Assembly: GCF_008329565.1 (NCBI RefSeq)
Contig: NZ_NPKT01000001.1
Coordinates: 248,001 to 312,000 of the forward strand
DNA length: 64,000 nucleotides
DNA from: Mycolicibacterium sp. P1-5
GTDB taxonomy: Bacteria; Actinomycetota; Actinomycetes; Mycobacteriales; Mycobacteriaceae
Reading direction: 5' to 3'
Positions 39,496-52,539 of the stretch are shown here, piece after piece. The notes beneath the pieces are model-generated. The model was given only the letters and a program-made list of their open reading frames with translations. It was not told the DNA's origin and searched no databases. The translations under genes and the position numbers were made by a program. How positions within the stretch are numbered: position 1 is the stretch's first letter; each line of letters opens with the position of its first letter.

Positions 39496-39798
39496 CTACT
39501 CGCCTTCGGTGTGCTCGAGCAGGTCACCGTGGATCTCACGCATCGAGATCGACAGCGGCTTCTCCTGCAGGCCCGGCTCGACCAGCGGGCCGACGTATTC
39601 GAGGATGCCGTCGCCGAGCTGGTTGTAGTAGTCGTTGATCTGACGGGCGCGCTTGGCGGCGTAGATCACCAGCGCGTACTTGCTCGACACCCGGTCCAGC
39701 AACTCGTCGATGGGCGGGTTGGTGATGCCCAAGGGCGTGTCATAGGCGGTTGCGGCACCCGGGGCCGGATCGTAGTGATCCGTGCTGGCTTGCGTCAC
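39496..39798 (-). CDS. rpoZ: RNA polymerase omega subunit
   Basis: 100 aa, GTG start with AGGAAG upstream. Omega helps assemble RNA polymerase by holding the beta-prime C-terminus. The omega core is clear: [20 protein letters not shown] (about 25-44), the AAKRARQIN signature, and [20 protein letters not shown]. The actinobacterial N-terminal extension of about 24 residues is present. The gmk-rpoZ-coaBC order is conserved in actinobacteria. Confidence 0.96.
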   Translation of the reverse strand: MTQASTDHYDPAPGAATAYDTPLGITNPPIDELLDRVSSKYALVIYAAKRARQINDYYNQLGDGILEYVGPLVEPGLQEKPLSISMREIHGDLLEHTEGE

Positions 39799-39891
39799 GT
39801 AGAACTTCTTCCTGGCGGATGTGTGTGTCTGACTCGGTGTGCGAGGCGGGTTAGCGACGTCTCACGCCGGCTTTCGGGGCGTCGATCTCTC

Positions 39892-40506
39892 TTAATTCTT
39901 CAAGCCCACCAGCAAGGATACCAATTCGGCGCACGCCGACTCCAATTGACTGTTCACGACGACGACGTCGAACCTGCCCTGAGCTGCGAGCTCGGCGCGG
40001 GCGGTGGCCAGGCGACGCGCGACCTGCTCGTCAGTTTCGGTGCCGCGGCCGACCAACCGCTCCTCGAGTACCTCCCAGCTGGGCGGCGCGAGAAACACCG
40101 ACAACGCCTCGGGCATCGCCTGTTTGACGGCCTCCGCGCCGGCCAGGTCCACCTCGATCAGCACTGGATGACCGGCCGCTGCAGCCTCGGCCACCGGCAC
40201 GGCGAGCGTGCCGGAGCGGTGCAGGCCGCCGTGGATCTCCGCCCATTCGAGCAGGTCACCGCGGTCGATCATCTGCTGGAACTGCTCGGCCGTGACGAAG
40301 TGGTAATCGACGCCGTCCACCTCACCCGGGCGCGGGGCCCGGGTGGTGGCCGACACACTGAAGTGCAGGTCGGGCAGCCGCTCGCGCAAGCGGCGGACGA
40401 CCGTCGACTTTCCTACCGCCGATGGCCCGGACAGCACCACCACTCGGCCACGGCCGCGGTGGTCGGGCTGAGCGCCCGCGCTGTCCGGCCCTCCGCCGGC
40501 ATCCAC
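39892..40506 (-). CDS. gmk: Guanylate kinase
   Basis: 204 aa, GTG start placed directly after the mihF stop codon (TAG-GTG). Phosphorylates GMP to GDP. P-loop [18 protein letters not shown] (about 23-40), GMP-binding [21 protein letters not shown] (about 52-72, written in part) and the lid region [18 protein letters not shown]. The first 20 residues are a nonconserved Gly/Pro/Asp-rich leader, so initiation may be slightly further in. Confidence 0.95.
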   Translation of the reverse strand: MDAGGGPDSAGAQPDHRGRGRVVVLSGPSAVGKSTVVRRLRERLPDLHFSVSATTRAPRPGEVDGVDYHFVTAEQFQQMIDRGDLLEWAEIHGGLHRSGTLAVPVAEAAAAGHPVLIEVDLAGAEAVKQAMPEALSVFLAPPSWEVLEERLVGRGTETDEQVARRLATARAELAAQGRFDVVVVNSQLESACAELVSLLVGLKN

Positions 40507-40827
40507 CTAGGCGGTGAAGTCGAACTTTTCCAGCAGTGCCTTGCGCTGCCGATCGCCGAGACCACGCAGGCGGCGCGTCGGGGCGATCTCCAGCTCGGTC
40601 ATGATCTCCTGCGCCTTGACCTTGCCGACCTTGGGCAGGGCCTCCAGCAGCGCGGAAACCTTCATCTTGCCGAGAACCTCGTCGGTCTCAGCGTCCTTGA
40701 GCACCTGCTTGAGGTTGGTGCCACCACGCTTGAGCCGATCCTTGAGCTCAGCTCGTGCGCGACGCGCGGCGGCAGCCTTCTCCAAGGCGGCTGCGCGCTG
40801 CTCGTCGGTCAACTGGGGAAGGGCCAC
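40507..40827 (-). CDS. mihF: Mycobacterial integration host factor
   Basis: 106 aa, GTG start with GGAGG 5 nt upstream. mIHF is an essential nucleoid-associated protein of actinobacteria, unrelated to E. coli IHF, first found as the host factor for phage L5 integration. Visible: the basic helix LEKAAAARRARAELKDRLKR (about 15-34), the S13-like helix-two-turn-helix DNA-binding part (VSALLEALPKVGKVKAQEIM, about 57-76) and the C-terminal arginine cluster APTRRLRGLGDRQRKALL. It heads the mihF-gmk-rpoZ-coaBC cluster. Confidence 0.97.
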   Translation of the reverse strand: MALPQLTDEQRAAALEKAAAARRARAELKDRLKRGGTNLKQVLKDAETDEVLGKMKVSALLEALPKVGKVKAQEIMTELEIAPTRRLRGLGDRQRKALLEKFDFTA

Positions 40828-41427
40828 GGGTTCCTCCGTCTCATCACCATCATTGTTTTGCCTGGGCCGGGTACTTCAGCCAGCGACGCCGACCGTACCC
40901 ACGCTCTCTGACGAAATCTAACCCCACCCCCTACTTACCGGTGCAAAGCCGCAGGATATGGGCCAAGATCAGCTTGTCCGGACACCTGTCGGGACAGCCG
41001 TCCGCGGCGTCGGCGGCGGCGCGCCGAACGTCACAATCGCCCCAGGAAACACCTCCCCACCTGCACGTTCGTGAGCGACTCCCACTTCGCACGGGGCCTG
41101 GTGCCCGGCCCTCGAGGCAGGCCAGGGCCAAATTTCACTCCCACGGCAGGTCGCGGCGTGTCGGGCGTGTCGAAACAACGCTGAGCGACCACTCAGCCCA
41201 CACGACTCAGCGAAGGATTTTGCATAGCCGCACTACCTAGCCTGGGGCGATGTCGGGGATTCGGCGCTGCCAGGGACCGCGTCAGCGCGGCGCGGGCGGA
41301 CCAGAAGGCACCGCCGCGGGTCGTTGTCCTGCCAACCCGCGCCGCGGCCCTGGTGGCGGGCCTGGCGGCCCGCAACGGCGCGGTGGCGACGGCGTTCGAC
41401 CACGGCGGCAACTGGTCAGCCCGGGGG
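40828..41427. other. 600-bp gene-free interval between pyrF and mihF
   Basis: No convincing gene. It holds the mihF promoter region (minus strand; a TAGATT -10-like hexamer at 40916-40921 without a good -35) and the 3' end of the pyr operon transcript. In M. tuberculosis this slot carries PE15 and PPE20, and I see no PE/PPE remnant here. Between about 41,250 and 41,420 the sequence becomes very GC-rich and keeps several frames open, but none has recognisable protein character. Confidence 0.5.
40976..40995. promoter_or_regulatory. Imperfect 20-bp palindrome upstream of mihF
   Basis: GTCCGGACA-CC-TGTCGGGAC: arms of 9 bp with 8 of 9 positions complementary. It lies about 150 bp upstream of the mihF start codon in an otherwise gene-free interval. 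Operator-like in form, but no regulator is implied by the sequence and it could be chance in GC-rich DNA. Confidence 0.25.
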
Positions 41428-42241
41428 TCAGGCGAGGTACGCGACCTGGTCGCGCAGCCGCTCAGATGCCGCCCGGACCGCGGCGACGTCCGGTCCGGCT
41501 CGCAGGACCTCGCGGGACACCGCGGGCAGTACCTGCCCACGTCCGGCGCCTCCGAGACCGCCGAGCGCTTCTGGGCGTCCCCCCTGGGCGCCGACCCCGG
41601 GCACGAGCACCGGCCCGCCGAGCCGGCTGAGGTCAGGCACCACGTCCAGCGTCGCGCCGACGACGACGCCGACCGAGCCCGGCCGGGGATGCTCGGCCCG
41701 GTTGATCGCGGCGGCATCGTCGACGACCGCCTGTGCGACGGTCCGACCGCCCGCGACCGCCCGCTGCACCGAGGCGCCTTCCGGATTGGATGTCGCAGCC
41801 AGCACGAACACTCCACGCCCGTTGGCGGCTGCGAGCTCGAAAAGTGGCTGCAGCGAGCCGAACCCGAGATACGGCGACGCGGTAACAGCGTCGGCGGCCA
41901 GTGGTCCGTCACCCGCCCACGCCTGGGCGTAGGCCGCCATCGTCGAGCCGATGTCGCCGCGTTTGGCGTCGGCGAGCACCAGCACACCGGATTCCCGCAG
42001 CGCGGCGATCGTGGTCTCGAGCACCGCGAAACCCGCTGAGCCGTAAGCCTCGAAGAACGCCACCTGCGGTTTGACGATCGCGAAGCCGGCGTATGCCCGC
42101 ACGCAGATCTCGCTGAACCGCGCCACGCCGTCTGCGCTGACCGGCAGGCCCCAGGCCCGCAGCAGCTCCGGGTGCGGGTCGATGCCAAGACACAACGGAC
42201 CGCGCTCGGCGATCGCGTCGGCCAGCCGGCCGCCGAACCTG

Positions 42242-42249
<8 letters not shown>
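41428..42249 (-). CDS. pyrF: Orotidine 5'-phosphate decarboxylase
   Basis: 273 aa from ATG 42249, which overlaps the carB stop by eight bases; the 13 upstream codons lie in carB. Final step of UMP synthesis. This is the actinobacterial/myxobacterial-type OMP decarboxylase: [18 protein letters not shown] (about 19-36), the catalytic [20 protein letters not shown] (about 88-107) with Lys and Asp, and [13 protein letters not shown] (about 224-236), the phosphate-binding loop. Last gene of the pyr operon. Confidence 0.95.
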
Positions 42250-45583
<3,334 letters not shown>

Positions 45584-46705
45584 CTACTTCTCCCCCGCCA
45601 TCAGGTCGATGAATTGGTCGAACAGGTAATTCGCGTCATGTGGACCGGCCGCGGCCTCGGGATGGTATTGCACCGAGAAAGCCCTTCCGTCAACGAGTTT
45701 GATGCCCTCGACGACGCCGTCGTTGGCGCAGGTGTGGCTGACGATCGCCGGGCCGAAGTCGGTATCAAACTGTTCGCCGGCTTCCCCTTCCAGCGCGAAG
45801 CCGTGGTTCTGCGCGGTGATCGCGACGGTGCCGGTCTGGTGATCGATCACCGGCACGTTGATCCCGCGATGGCCGAAGACCATCTTGTAGGTGGACCGCC
45901 CCAGCGCCCGGCCCAGGATCTGGTTGCCGAAGCAGATGCCGAACAGCGGGATTCCGGCGCCGAGCACCTCGCGGGTGACCCCGACGATGTGGTCGGCGGT
46001 CGCGGGATCACCGGGCCCGTTGGACAGAAACACCCCGTCCGGTCGCAGGTCGGCGATCTGCTCGAACGTCGCATCAGCGGGCAGGACGTGAGTCGCGATG
46101 CCGCGCTTGGCGAAGTTGCGCGGCGTGTTGGTCTTGATGCCGAGGTCGATGGCGGCCACGGTGAACCGTTGCGCCCCTACGGGATCGACGGTGTAGACCG
46201 CGTCGGTGGACACCTGGCCGGCCAGGTCGGCGCCCAGCATCGAGGCCTGGTTTCGCACACGGTTCAGCAGCTCCTCGGTGTCCGCCAGCGCAGGGCCGGA
46301 GAACACCCCGGCCTTCATCGAGCCGCGGCTACGCAGGTGCCGCACCACCGCGCGGGTGTCGATGCCGGCGATCCCGACGATTGCCTGCCGTTTGAGTTCG
46401 TCGTCCAGCGTGCCGGTGGCCCGCCAATTCGATGCGCGCGGTGAGGGGTCACGGACGGCGTAGCCCGCCACCCAGATCTTGTCGCCGCGGCTCTCCGCGT
46501 CCTCGTGATTCCAGCCGGTGTTGCCGATCTGCGGGGCGGTCGCCACCACGATCTGGCGGTGATAGCTGGGATCGGTCAGGGTCTCCTGGTAGCCCGACAT
46601 GCCGGTGGAGAACACCGCCTCACCGAGAGTCTCTCCGGTCGCACCGAACTCGGTGCCGGTATAGACCCGCCCGTCCTCGAGTACCAGATGGGCTTTACCC
46701 GTCAC
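45584..46705 (-). CDS. carA: Carbamoyl-phosphate synthase small subunit
   Basis: 373 aa. Glutaminase that passes ammonia to CarB. N-terminal domain: [18 protein letters not shown] (about 7-24) and [19 protein letters not shown]. The class I glutamine amidotransferase domain starts near residue 180; the nucleophile lies in [15 protein letters not shown] (about 258-272), and the catalytic His/Glu in [13 protein letters not shown] near 340-352. It overlaps the preceding membrane-protein gene by four bases and abuts carB. Confidence 0.97.
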   Translation of the reverse strand: MTGKAHLVLEDGRVYTGTEFGATGETLGEAVFSTGMSGYQETLTDPSYHRQIVVATAPQIGNTGWNHEDAESRGDKIWVAGYAVRDPSPRASNWRATGTLDDELKRQAIVGIAGIDTRAVVRHLRSRGSMKAGVFSGPALADTEELLNRVRNQASMLGADLAGQVSTDAVYTVDPVGAQRFTVAAIDLGIKTNTPRNFAKRGIATHVLPADATFEQIADLRPDGVFLSNGPGDPATADHIVGVTREVLGAGIPLFGICFGNQILGRALGRSTYKMVFGHRGINVPVIDHQTGTVAITAQNHGFALEGEAGEQFDTDFGPAIVSHTCANDGVVEGIKLVDGRAFSVQYHPEAAAGPHDANYLFDQFIDLMAGEK

Positions 46706-47232
46706 GCTGCTTCTCCTGTTGTCGTCCAGCGGGCGTAGTCGCGGCGGTCGTCGCCGCGAAAGCCCGTATCAATCTCGGTGCCTGACGGCAGCCGCCACCG
46801 GATCGCCAAAATGCCTGCCGGTGATTCAGTCTTGTTCCGACCACCCGGGATGACTTTCCCGGCCAGTCCACGCTCGGTGCGGATTGCGGTGATGGCATCC
46901 TGCGGGATCCAGATCGGCGTCGCGCCGGAGCGCTCGATCAGGATGCCCTCGGAGTAGCGGGTCAACACCGCCTTGGACCGATACCCTAGGTCGCCGGCGG
47001 CTATGCGTTCCAGCCAATTCGGTGCCAGCGTGCTGCCGACGTAGAGGCCGCGGGTCGGCGCGACGGTGGCCGAGCTGAGCAGGTCGGGCAGCGTGGGCAA
47101 TTCGCCGAGCAGGTCCATCTGCCGTCGCGCCCGCCGCTTCCAGCCACGCAGCATCCGTCCGATCAGCACGCCGATGATGACGACGATCACGACTGCGAAG
47201 GCATACGACGCGATCGCCGTACCGGTATTCAT
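46702..47232 (-). CDS. Membrane-anchored protein of the pyrimidine operon (Rv1382-like)
   Basis: 176 aa. One N-terminal transmembrane helix (about 7-27, [17 protein letters not shown]), a basic stretch ([13 protein letters not shown]), then a soluble domain with PH-like features: [40 protein letters not shown] and [19 protein letters not shown]. It sits between pyrC and carA with four-base overlaps on both sides, an arrangement I know from other mycobacteria (Rv1382). Its job is unknown; tight placement suggests co-expression with pyrimidine synthesis rather than proving a role in it. Confidence 0.75.
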   Translation of the reverse strand: MNTGTAIASYAFAVVIVVIIGVLIGRMLRGWKRRARRQMDLLGELPTLPDLLSSATVAPTRGLYVGSTLAPNWLERIAAGDLGYRSKAVLTRYSEGILIERSGATPIWIPQDAITAIRTERGLAGKVIPGGRNKTESPAGILAIRWRLPSGTEIDTGFRGDDRRDYARWTTTGEAA

Positions 47233-48524
47233 ACGGGGCTTTTCCCGTCCCGCGCCGTGACCGTCCCGCGCAGCAACGTTGCGGTGACGGTCGCGGGCAA
47301 CGTCATTGCAGCGAACGGGGTGTTCGCCGAGCGGCTGGCCAGCTCGGTGCCGTCGACCACCCAGGTGGCATCGGGGTCGACGACGACGAGGTTGGCCGGC
47401 TCCCCCACTTCCAGCGGGCGGCCCTGGTCGTCCAACCCCACGATGCGGGCCGGGTTCTCGCTCATCACCCGCGCGACGCCGCGCCAGTCCAGCAGTCCGG
47501 TCTGCACCATCGCCTCGACCACGACCGACAGCGCGGTCTGCAGGCCGAGCATGCCAGGCCGGGCACGGGAGAATTCACAGCACTTCTCGTGCTCGGCGTG
47601 CGGGGCGTGGTCAGTGGCAACACAGTCCAGAACTCCGTCGGCCAGCGCCCGGCGCAGCGCCTGCGCGTCACTGGCCTCGCGCAGTGGCGGGTTCACCCGG
47701 TTGATCCCGTCGTAGCTGGCCAGCCGGCGATCGTCCAGCAGCAGGTGGTGGGGGGTGACCTCGGCCGTGATCGAAATACCTTGTCCCTTAGCCCATTTGA
47801 TGAGCTCAACGGTCCCGGCCGTGGAGGCGTGGCAGATGTGCACCCGGGCGCCGGCATCGCGGGCCAGCAGCGCATCGCGGGCCACGATCGACTCCTCGGC
47901 GGCCCGCGGCCAGCCGGAGAGTCCCAGCCGCGCAGCATTGGGCCCCTCGTGCGCGACCGCGTCGACGGTCAGCCTTGGCTCCTCCGCGTGCTGGGCGATC
48001 AGCACGCCCAGCCCGGTGGCGTATTCCAGCGCGCGGCGCATCACCAGCGGGTCGTGCACGCAGATGCCGTCGTCGGAAAACATCTTCACCTGCGCCACAC
48101 CGGCGGCCATCAACCCCATCTCGGTGAGCTGCTTGCCGTTCAAGCCAACGGTCACCGCACCCACCGGGTGCACGTCGACCAGGCCGACCTGTTGACCGCG
48201 CCGCCAGACGTGGTCGGTCACCACCGGGCTGTCAGCCACCGGATCGGTGTTGGCCATCGCGAACACCGCGGTGTAGCCACCCAAAGCAGCAGCGGCTGAA
48301 CCGGTTTCGATGTCCTCGGCGTATTCGCGGCCGGGCTCACGCAGATGGGTATGCAGATCGACGAAGCCGGGCAGCAGCACCTGCCCGGTCGCGTCGATCA
48401 CGTCGGCATCGTCGGGCACCGAGAGCTCGGCGGCGATCTCGGCAATTTGCCCGTCGGCGACCAGGACGTCGACCTGGTCGCCTTCGCCGTATAGCCGCAC
48501 ACCGCGGATCAGGACCCCACTCAT
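47229..48524 (-). CDS. pyrC: Dihydroorotase
   Basis: 431 aa. It cyclises carbamoyl aspartate to dihydroorotate. Amidohydrolase metal motifs: [17 protein letters not shown] (about 48-64) with the HxH pair, [14 protein letters not shown] (about 226-239), and [15 protein letters not shown] (about 298-312) with the catalytic aspartate. Class I dihydroorotase by length and motif. Overlaps pyrB upstream by four bases. Confidence 0.97.
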   Translation of the reverse strand: MSGVLIRGVRLYGEGDQVDVLVADGQIAEIAAELSVPDDADVIDATGQVLLPGFVDLHTHLREPGREYAEDIETGSAAAALGGYTAVFAMANTDPVADSPVVTDHVWRRGQQVGLVDVHPVGAVTVGLNGKQLTEMGLMAAGVAQVKMFSDDGICVHDPLVMRRALEYATGLGVLIAQHAEEPRLTVDAVAHEGPNAARLGLSGWPRAAEESIVARDALLARDAGARVHICHASTAGTVELIKWAKGQGISITAEVTPHHLLLDDRRLASYDGINRVNPPLREASDAQALRRALADGVLDCVATDHAPHAEHEKCCEFSRARPGMLGLQTALSVVVEAMVQTGLLDWRGVARVMSENPARIVGLDDQGRPLEVGEPANLVVVDPDATWVVDGTELASRSANTPFAAMTLPATVTATLLRGTVTARDGKSPV

Positions 48525-49474
48525 ACCGACACCGCCTCGTCCGTGCCGACCAACAGATGGAACAGCACCGCCATCCGGACGTGCACACCATTGGAAACCT
48601 GTTGCAGCACAGCCGATTGCGACGAATCGGCCACCGCGTAGGAGATCTCCATACCGCGCAGCATCGGACCGGGGTGCAGCACCACCGCGTGACCGGGCAA
48701 CACGGCCTGTCTGCGATCAGACAGCCCGTACCGGATGGAGTACTCGCGCTCCGAGGGGAAGAATCCGCCGTTCATCCGCTCGGCCTGCACCCGCAGCATC
48801 ATCACCGCATCGGCGGCGGGCAACTCGGCGTCCAGATCGTGCGACACCGTCACCGGCCAGTCCGAGACGCCCACCGGCAGCAGCGTGGGCGGCGAGACCA
48901 GCACCACTTCGGCGCCCAGGGTGGCAAGCAAGTTGACATTCGACCGCGCCACCCGGCTGTGCAGGATGTCGCCGACGATCACCACCCGGCGGCCCTCGAT
49001 TTCGCCGAGCCGCTGCCGCAGTGTGAGCGCGTCCAGCAGCGCCTGGGTGGGGTGCTCATGGGTGCCGTCGCCGGCGTTGATCACGCAGGGCCCGGTGCCG
49101 TCGTCGGCCAGGGTCCACTCCGCCAACTGCTGCGCCGCGCCGGAAGCAGGGTGCCTGATGATCAGCGCATCGGCGCCGGCGGCACGCAATGTCAGCGCGG
49201 TGTCGCGCAGGGATTCGCCCTTGGCCACCGAGGACCCCGAGGCGCTGACGTTGATCACGTCGGCGCTCATCCACTTGCCGGCCACCTCGAACGACACCCG
49301 GGTGCGGGTGGAGTTCTCGTAGAACATCGTGATGATCGTGCGCCCGCGCAAGGTCGGCAGCTTCTTGACCTCGCGACCCAGCAGCGCCTGCCGGAACCGG
49401 TCGGCGTCATCAAGGATCGCGGTGGCCTCGTCGCGGGTCAGGTCGCCCGCCGAGAGTAAGTGTCTGATCGTCAC
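48521..49474 (-). CDS. pyrB: Aspartate carbamoyltransferase catalytic subunit
   Basis: 317 aa. It condenses carbamoyl phosphate with aspartate. Carbamoyl-phosphate-binding [19 protein letters not shown] (about 51-69), [11 protein letters not shown] (about 107-117), the domain link [12 protein letters not shown] (about 140-151), and [16 protein letters not shown] near 270. No regulatory PyrI is present in the operon; control is instead through PyrR. Overlaps the pyrR stop by four bases. Confidence 0.97.
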   Translation of the reverse strand: MTIRHLLSAGDLTRDEATAILDDADRFRQALLGREVKKLPTLRGRTIITMFYENSTRTRVSFEVAGKWMSADVINVSASGSSVAKGESLRDTALTLRAAGADALIIRHPASGAAQQLAEWTLADDGTGPCVINAGDGTHEHPTQALLDALTLRQRLGEIEGRRVVIVGDILHSRVARSNVNLLATLGAEVVLVSPPTLLPVGVSDWPVTVSHDLDAELPAADAVMMLRVQAERMNGGFFPSEREYSIRYGLSDRRQAVLPGHAVVLHPGPMLRGMEISYAVADSSQSAVLQQVSNGVHVRMAVLFHLLVGTDEAVSV

Positions 49475-50037
49475 CTAGCGGGCCCTCCCTGCGGTGCGAT
49501 CCAGATACCCTCCACGCCGTCGTCCTCCATGAGTCGCACCTTGACGTTCTCGCTGCGCGACGTGGGCACGTTCTTGCCGACGTAATCCGCCCGCAGCGGC
49601 AGCTCGCGGTGGCCGCGATCGACGAGCACCGCCAGCTGCACCACCGTGGGCCTGCCGATATCGCGCAAGGCGTCCAGGGCCGAGCGAACCGACCGCCCGG
49701 TGTAGAGCACGTCGTCGACGAGGATCACCAGCGCGCCATCGATTCCGCCTGCCGGAATCGAGGTGTCCTCGAGCGCACGCGGAGGCTTGAAGTCCAGATC
49801 GTCGCGGTAGAGCGTGATGTCCAGGCCACCGCGCTCGACGGTGACGCCGGCGAATTCGTGGATCCTGGCGGCCAGCCGGTTGGCCAGGGTGACACCGCGG
49901 GTCGGGATGCCGAGGAGGATGACACGAGGTGCATCGGGGCCGTCGAGCGCGGTCTTCTCGATGATCTGATGCGCGATGCGGGAAACGGTTCTACCGACGT
50001 CCGCATCGGACATCAATTCGCGGTCGGTGGAGCCCAC
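49471..50037 (-). CDS. pyrR: Pyrimidine operon regulator / uracil phosphoribosyltransferase
   Basis: 188 aa, GTG start at 50037 (context [14 protein letters not shown]), with GGAGG 12 nt upstream. PyrR binds a leader RNA hairpin when UMP/UTP is high and represses the pyr genes; it also has uracil phosphoribosyltransferase activity. The PRPP-binding motif [19 protein letters not shown] (about 104-122), the N-terminal [16 protein letters not shown] [16 protein letters not shown], and [17 protein letters not shown] are all clear. First gene of pyrR-B-C-(Rv1382-like)-carA-carB-pyrF. Divergent from the serine hydrolase gene with 79 bp between starts. Confidence 0.96.
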   Translation of the reverse strand: MGSTDRELMSDADVGRTVSRIAHQIIEKTALDGPDAPRVILLGIPTRGVTLANRLAARIHEFAGVTVERGGLDITLYRDDLDFKPPRALEDTSIPAGGIDGALVILVDDVLYTGRSVRSALDALRDIGRPTVVQLAVLVDRGHRELPLRADYVGKNVPTSRSENVKVRLMEDDGVEGIWIAPQGGPAR

Positions 50038-50049
50038 GAGCTTTCCGGA

Positions 50050-50074
50050 CCTCCTTCTCCGCCTCTCTGGACGG
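50050..50074 (-). promoter_or_regulatory. PyrR-binding RNA hairpin with adjacent Shine-Dalgarno in the pyr leader
   Basis: The transcribed strand reads CCGUCCAGAGAGGCGG (50074-50059), which folds with CCG/CGG and CC/GG pairs around loop AGAGA; UCCAGAGAGG is the conserved PyrR-recognition core. It is followed after four bases by AGGAGG (50055-50050), the likely ribosome-binding site. The hairpin therefore sits right beside the ribosome site and there is no room for an antiterminator-terminator pair. This matches PyrR-dependent translational repression described for M. smegmatis (from memory). Confidence 0.85.
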
Positions 50075-50116
50075 ATCGTTAAAGGATGTCGAACTGCCGG
50101 GCAGCTTAACAGGTGT

Positions 50117-51361
50117 ATGCCGACGATCGCGAAAGACGCCGTCAGTAGAGTTCTGAGGGTGAATCTCGGAGACAACCGCACCTCCGTCGTGCAGGCAGTC
50201 GATTCCGGAGTGCTGGCCGGAGCCGTCACTCTGGCATGGCAACGTGGAAACATCCTGCAGGTCAACGAGATCGGCCACCGGGACGTCGAGGCCGGCCTGC
50301 CGATGCAGCGGGACACGATTTTCCGGGTCGCCTCGATGACCAAGCCGGTGACGGTGGCGGCGGTGATGAGCCTCGTCGACGAGGGCAAGCTCACACTGAC
50401 CGATCCGGTCGCCCGCTGGCTGCCGGAGCTGGCCGACGTCCACGTGCTGGTCGATCCGACCGGCCCACTGGATCGAACGGTTCCGGCCCGCCGGCCGATC
50501 ACGATCGACGACCTGATGACGCACCGCAGCGGGCTGGCCTATGTGTTCTCGGTGCTCGGTCCGATCAGCCGCGCGTATGGCCGGGTGTCACTTCGGCAGG
50601 ACCAGGATCACTGGCTCGCCGAGATCGCCCAGCTGCCGCTGGTTCACCAGCCCGGCGAACGGCTCACCTACAGCCACGCCACCGATATTCTCGGCATCGT
50701 CGCGTCCCGAATCGAAGGCAAGTCCCTGCACTCCGTGCTCACGGAGCGGATCTTCGAGCCCCTCGGCATGGCCGACACGGGATTCTTCATCTCCCCCGAC
50801 AAGCGAGCCCGGGCGGCCACGATGTACCGCCTCGACGACGAATCCGGCCTGCAGCACGACGCAATGGGTCCGATTCCGGTCACCGAGCCGCGCTTCTGCC
50901 AGGGCGGCGCAGGTTTGGTGACGACCGTCGACGACTACCTACGTTTCGCTCGAATGCTGTTGGGCGGCGGCGAAGTCGACGGCGTGCGGGTGCTTTCGCA
51001 GGAGGCGGTGCAGCTCATGCGCACCGACCGGCTCACCGACGAGCAGAAGAAGTTCCCGTTTCTCGGGCTGCCGTTCTGGATGGGACGCGGCTTCGGCCTG
51101 AATCTGTCGGTGGTCACCGATCCGGCGAAATCCGCGCAGTTGTACGGCCCCGGCGGCCTGGGCACATTCAGCTGGCCGGGAGCGTACGGGACCTGGTGGC
51201 AGGCCGACCCGGCCAACGATCTGATCCTGATCTACCTGATCCAGAACTATCCGAACCTCACTGCACCGGCTGCCGCGGTGGCCGGAAACACCTCGCTCGC
51301 CAAACTGCAGTCGGTACAGCCGAAATTCGTCCGCCGCACCTACGGGGCTTTGGGCCTCTAG
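50117..51361 (+). CDS. Serine hydrolase, beta-lactamase class C / esterase family VIII
   Basis: 414 aa from ATG 50117; GTG 50159 is an alternative, as no clear ribosome site favours either. No signal peptide, so probably cytoplasmic. The catalytic SxxK is in [16 protein letters not shown] (Ser/Lys about 75-78); the catalytic tyrosine is probably in [13 protein letters not shown] (about 194), and HRSGLAYVF plus the [19 protein letters not shown] segment are typical of the family. Members act as esterases or peptidases rather than true beta-lactamases. M. tuberculosis has several such proteins; no direct counterpart is asserted. Confidence 0.85.
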   Translation: MPTIAKDAVSRVLRVNLGDNRTSVVQAVDSGVLAGAVTLAWQRGNILQVNEIGHRDVEAGLPMQRDTIFRVASMTKPVTVAAVMSLVDEGKLTLTDPVARWLPELADVHVLVDPTGPLDRTVPARRPITIDDLMTHRSGLAYVFSVLGPISRAYGRVSLRQDQDHWLAEIAQLPLVHQPGERLTYSHATDILGIVASRIEGKSLHSVLTERIFEPLGMADTGFFISPDKRARAATMYRLDDESGLQHDAMGPIPVTEPRFCQGGAGLVTTVDDYLRFARMLLGGGEVDGVRVLSQEAVQLMRTDRLTDEQKKFPFLGLPFWMGRGFGLNLSVVTDPAKSAQLYGPGGLGTFSWPGAYGTWWQADPANDLILIYLIQNYPNLTAPAAAVAGNTSLAKLQSVQPKFVRRTYGALGL

Positions 51362-51367
51362 GAGGCT

Positions 51368-52507
51368 CTAAACCATCGCGATCGGCGAAACCGGCGCGCC
51401 GATCTCGAGCGCACCTGCCAATTCCCGGCTGACGTCGTAGTCGAACACCACGTGGCCGGAGATCACGTCGATGTCGCGCTTGGCGCGCTGCAGCGGGTTG
51501 TGCAGGAAATGCGCACTGGCGCCCGAGGATTCGAGAAGGTCGGCGACGACGGCCCGGGACTCGTGCACGATGTGCGCGGCCGCGACCCGGGCCTGGGCGC
51601 GCACCGCCCGCGGAATGCGGACACCCTCGTCGACCATGCCCTCGATCGTCTCGACGGTATTGCCCAGCAGTCCGTGTAGCGCACGCAACCGCACCCGGGC
51701 ATCGCCGAGGCGGATCTGCGCGGCGGGCTGCTGCTTCTGCGCAACGCCGGAGTAGGCCAGCACCCGTTCGCCGAGCCGGGTCGCGAACCCGTCCGCCACC
51801 GCCTCGGCGGCACCGAGCGCCGGCATCGCCGCGAGCAATGAGAGCGCGGGCACCATCGGCCACCGGTAGGCGCTCCCATCGTGCAGCGCGGCACCTGGTG
51901 CGGTGCCGCCGTAGACATCGATGACGCCGACCAGCCGGTGCTCGGGAACGAAAACGTCATCCACCAACACGTCGTGCGATCCGGTCCCCCGCATCCCGTC
52001 GGTGTGCCAAACATCCTCGACCACAACGTCTTCGGCGGGCAGCAGAACCAGTGCCGGATACATCCCGTCGTCGGGGCCGCACAGTGCGCCGACCATCACC
52101 CAGTCGGCGGCCATGATCCCGGTGGCCCACGACCACCGCCCGGACAACCGCACCCCGCCGTCCACCGGCACCCCGCGCCCGGTCGGCGCCAGCGGCGCCG
52201 GGCACAGCACCGGACCGTCGGCGAACACCTCGTCCTGCGCCTGCTCACCGAACAGTGCCAGCATCCAGTTGTGCAGTGTGTAGAACCCCAGCGTCCAGGC
52301 GCTCGACGCGCAACCGTGCGCCATCCGGCGCACCGGTTCCAGGATCGCCGGGAACGGCGCCTGCTCACCGCCGTAGCGGGCCGGCAGCAGCAGCCGGGCC
52401 AGACCACTGGCGCGGAAGTCGGCGATCGTGGCCTCGGGCAGCCGGCGAATCTCCTCAGCCTCTGCCGCCCGCTGCGCAAGACACGCCACGAAGCCGTCGT
52501 CGATCAT
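51368..52507 (-). CDS. Acyl-CoA dehydrogenase-fold flavin-dependent oxidoreductase
   Basis: 379 aa. The sequence has the acyl-CoA dehydrogenase fold but resembles its flavin-dependent monooxygenase branch (HsaA-like, group D): LLLPARYGGEQAPFPAILEP (about 39-58), MAHGCASSAWTLGFYTLHNW, LSGRWSWATGIMAADWVMVG (about 121-140) in the flavin/substrate barrel, VWHTDGMRGTGSHDVLVDDV (about 166-185) and a C-terminal four-helix bundle. The usual catalytic glutamate of true acyl-CoA dehydrogenases is not obvious. The start at 52507 lies just past a perfect palindrome, so the TetR gene upstream probably controls it. Substrate unknown. Confidence 0.78.
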   Translation of the reverse strand: MIDDGFVACLAQRAAEAEEIRRLPEATIADFRASGLARLLLPARYGGEQAPFPAILEPVRRMAHGCASSAWTLGFYTLHNWMLALFGEQAQDEVFADGPVLCPAPLAPTGRGVPVDGGVRLSGRWSWATGIMAADWVMVGALCGPDDGMYPALVLLPAEDVVVEDVWHTDGMRGTGSHDVLVDDVFVPEHRLVGVIDVYGGTAPGAALHDGSAYRWPMVPALSLLAAMPALGAAEAVADGFATRLGERVLAYSGVAQKQQPAAQIRLGDARVRLRALHGLLGNTVETIEGMVDEGVRIPRAVRAQARVAAAHIVHESRAVVADLLESSGASAHFLHNPLQRAKRDIDVISGHVVFDYDVSRELAGALEIGAPVSPIAMV

Positions 52508-52518
52508 CGATCGACGCT

Positions 52519-52538
52519 ACCATACCTTTTAGTATGGT
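52519..52538 (-). promoter_or_regulatory. TetR-type palindromic operator
   Basis: ACCATAC-CTTTTA-GTATGGT: a perfect 7-bp inverted repeat with 6-bp spacer in the 32-bp gap between tetR and the flavoprotein gene. On the coding strand it contains TATGGT, which could serve as the -10 of the downstream gene with an almost leaderless transcript (the ATG follows within about 15 nt and no Shine-Dalgarno is visible). Size and symmetry fit a TetR-family operator; binding by the adjacent TetR is inferred. Confidence 0.6.
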
Positions 52539-52539
52539 C

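Noticed and set aside
38299..40911. Long plus-strand open frame (about 870 codons) opposite coaBC, rpoZ, gmk and mihF
   Set aside because: It spans four well-supported genes on the other strand and their gaps, has no family features, and is explained by high-GC codon bias that keeps the antisense frame open.
41250..41427. Possible remnant of a coding region reading RVVVLPTRAAALVAGLAA in a plus frame upstream of the pyrF 3' end
   Set aside because: It has a protein-like look but no start, no continuation beyond the pyrF shadow and no family I can name with confidence; likely GC-rich noise.
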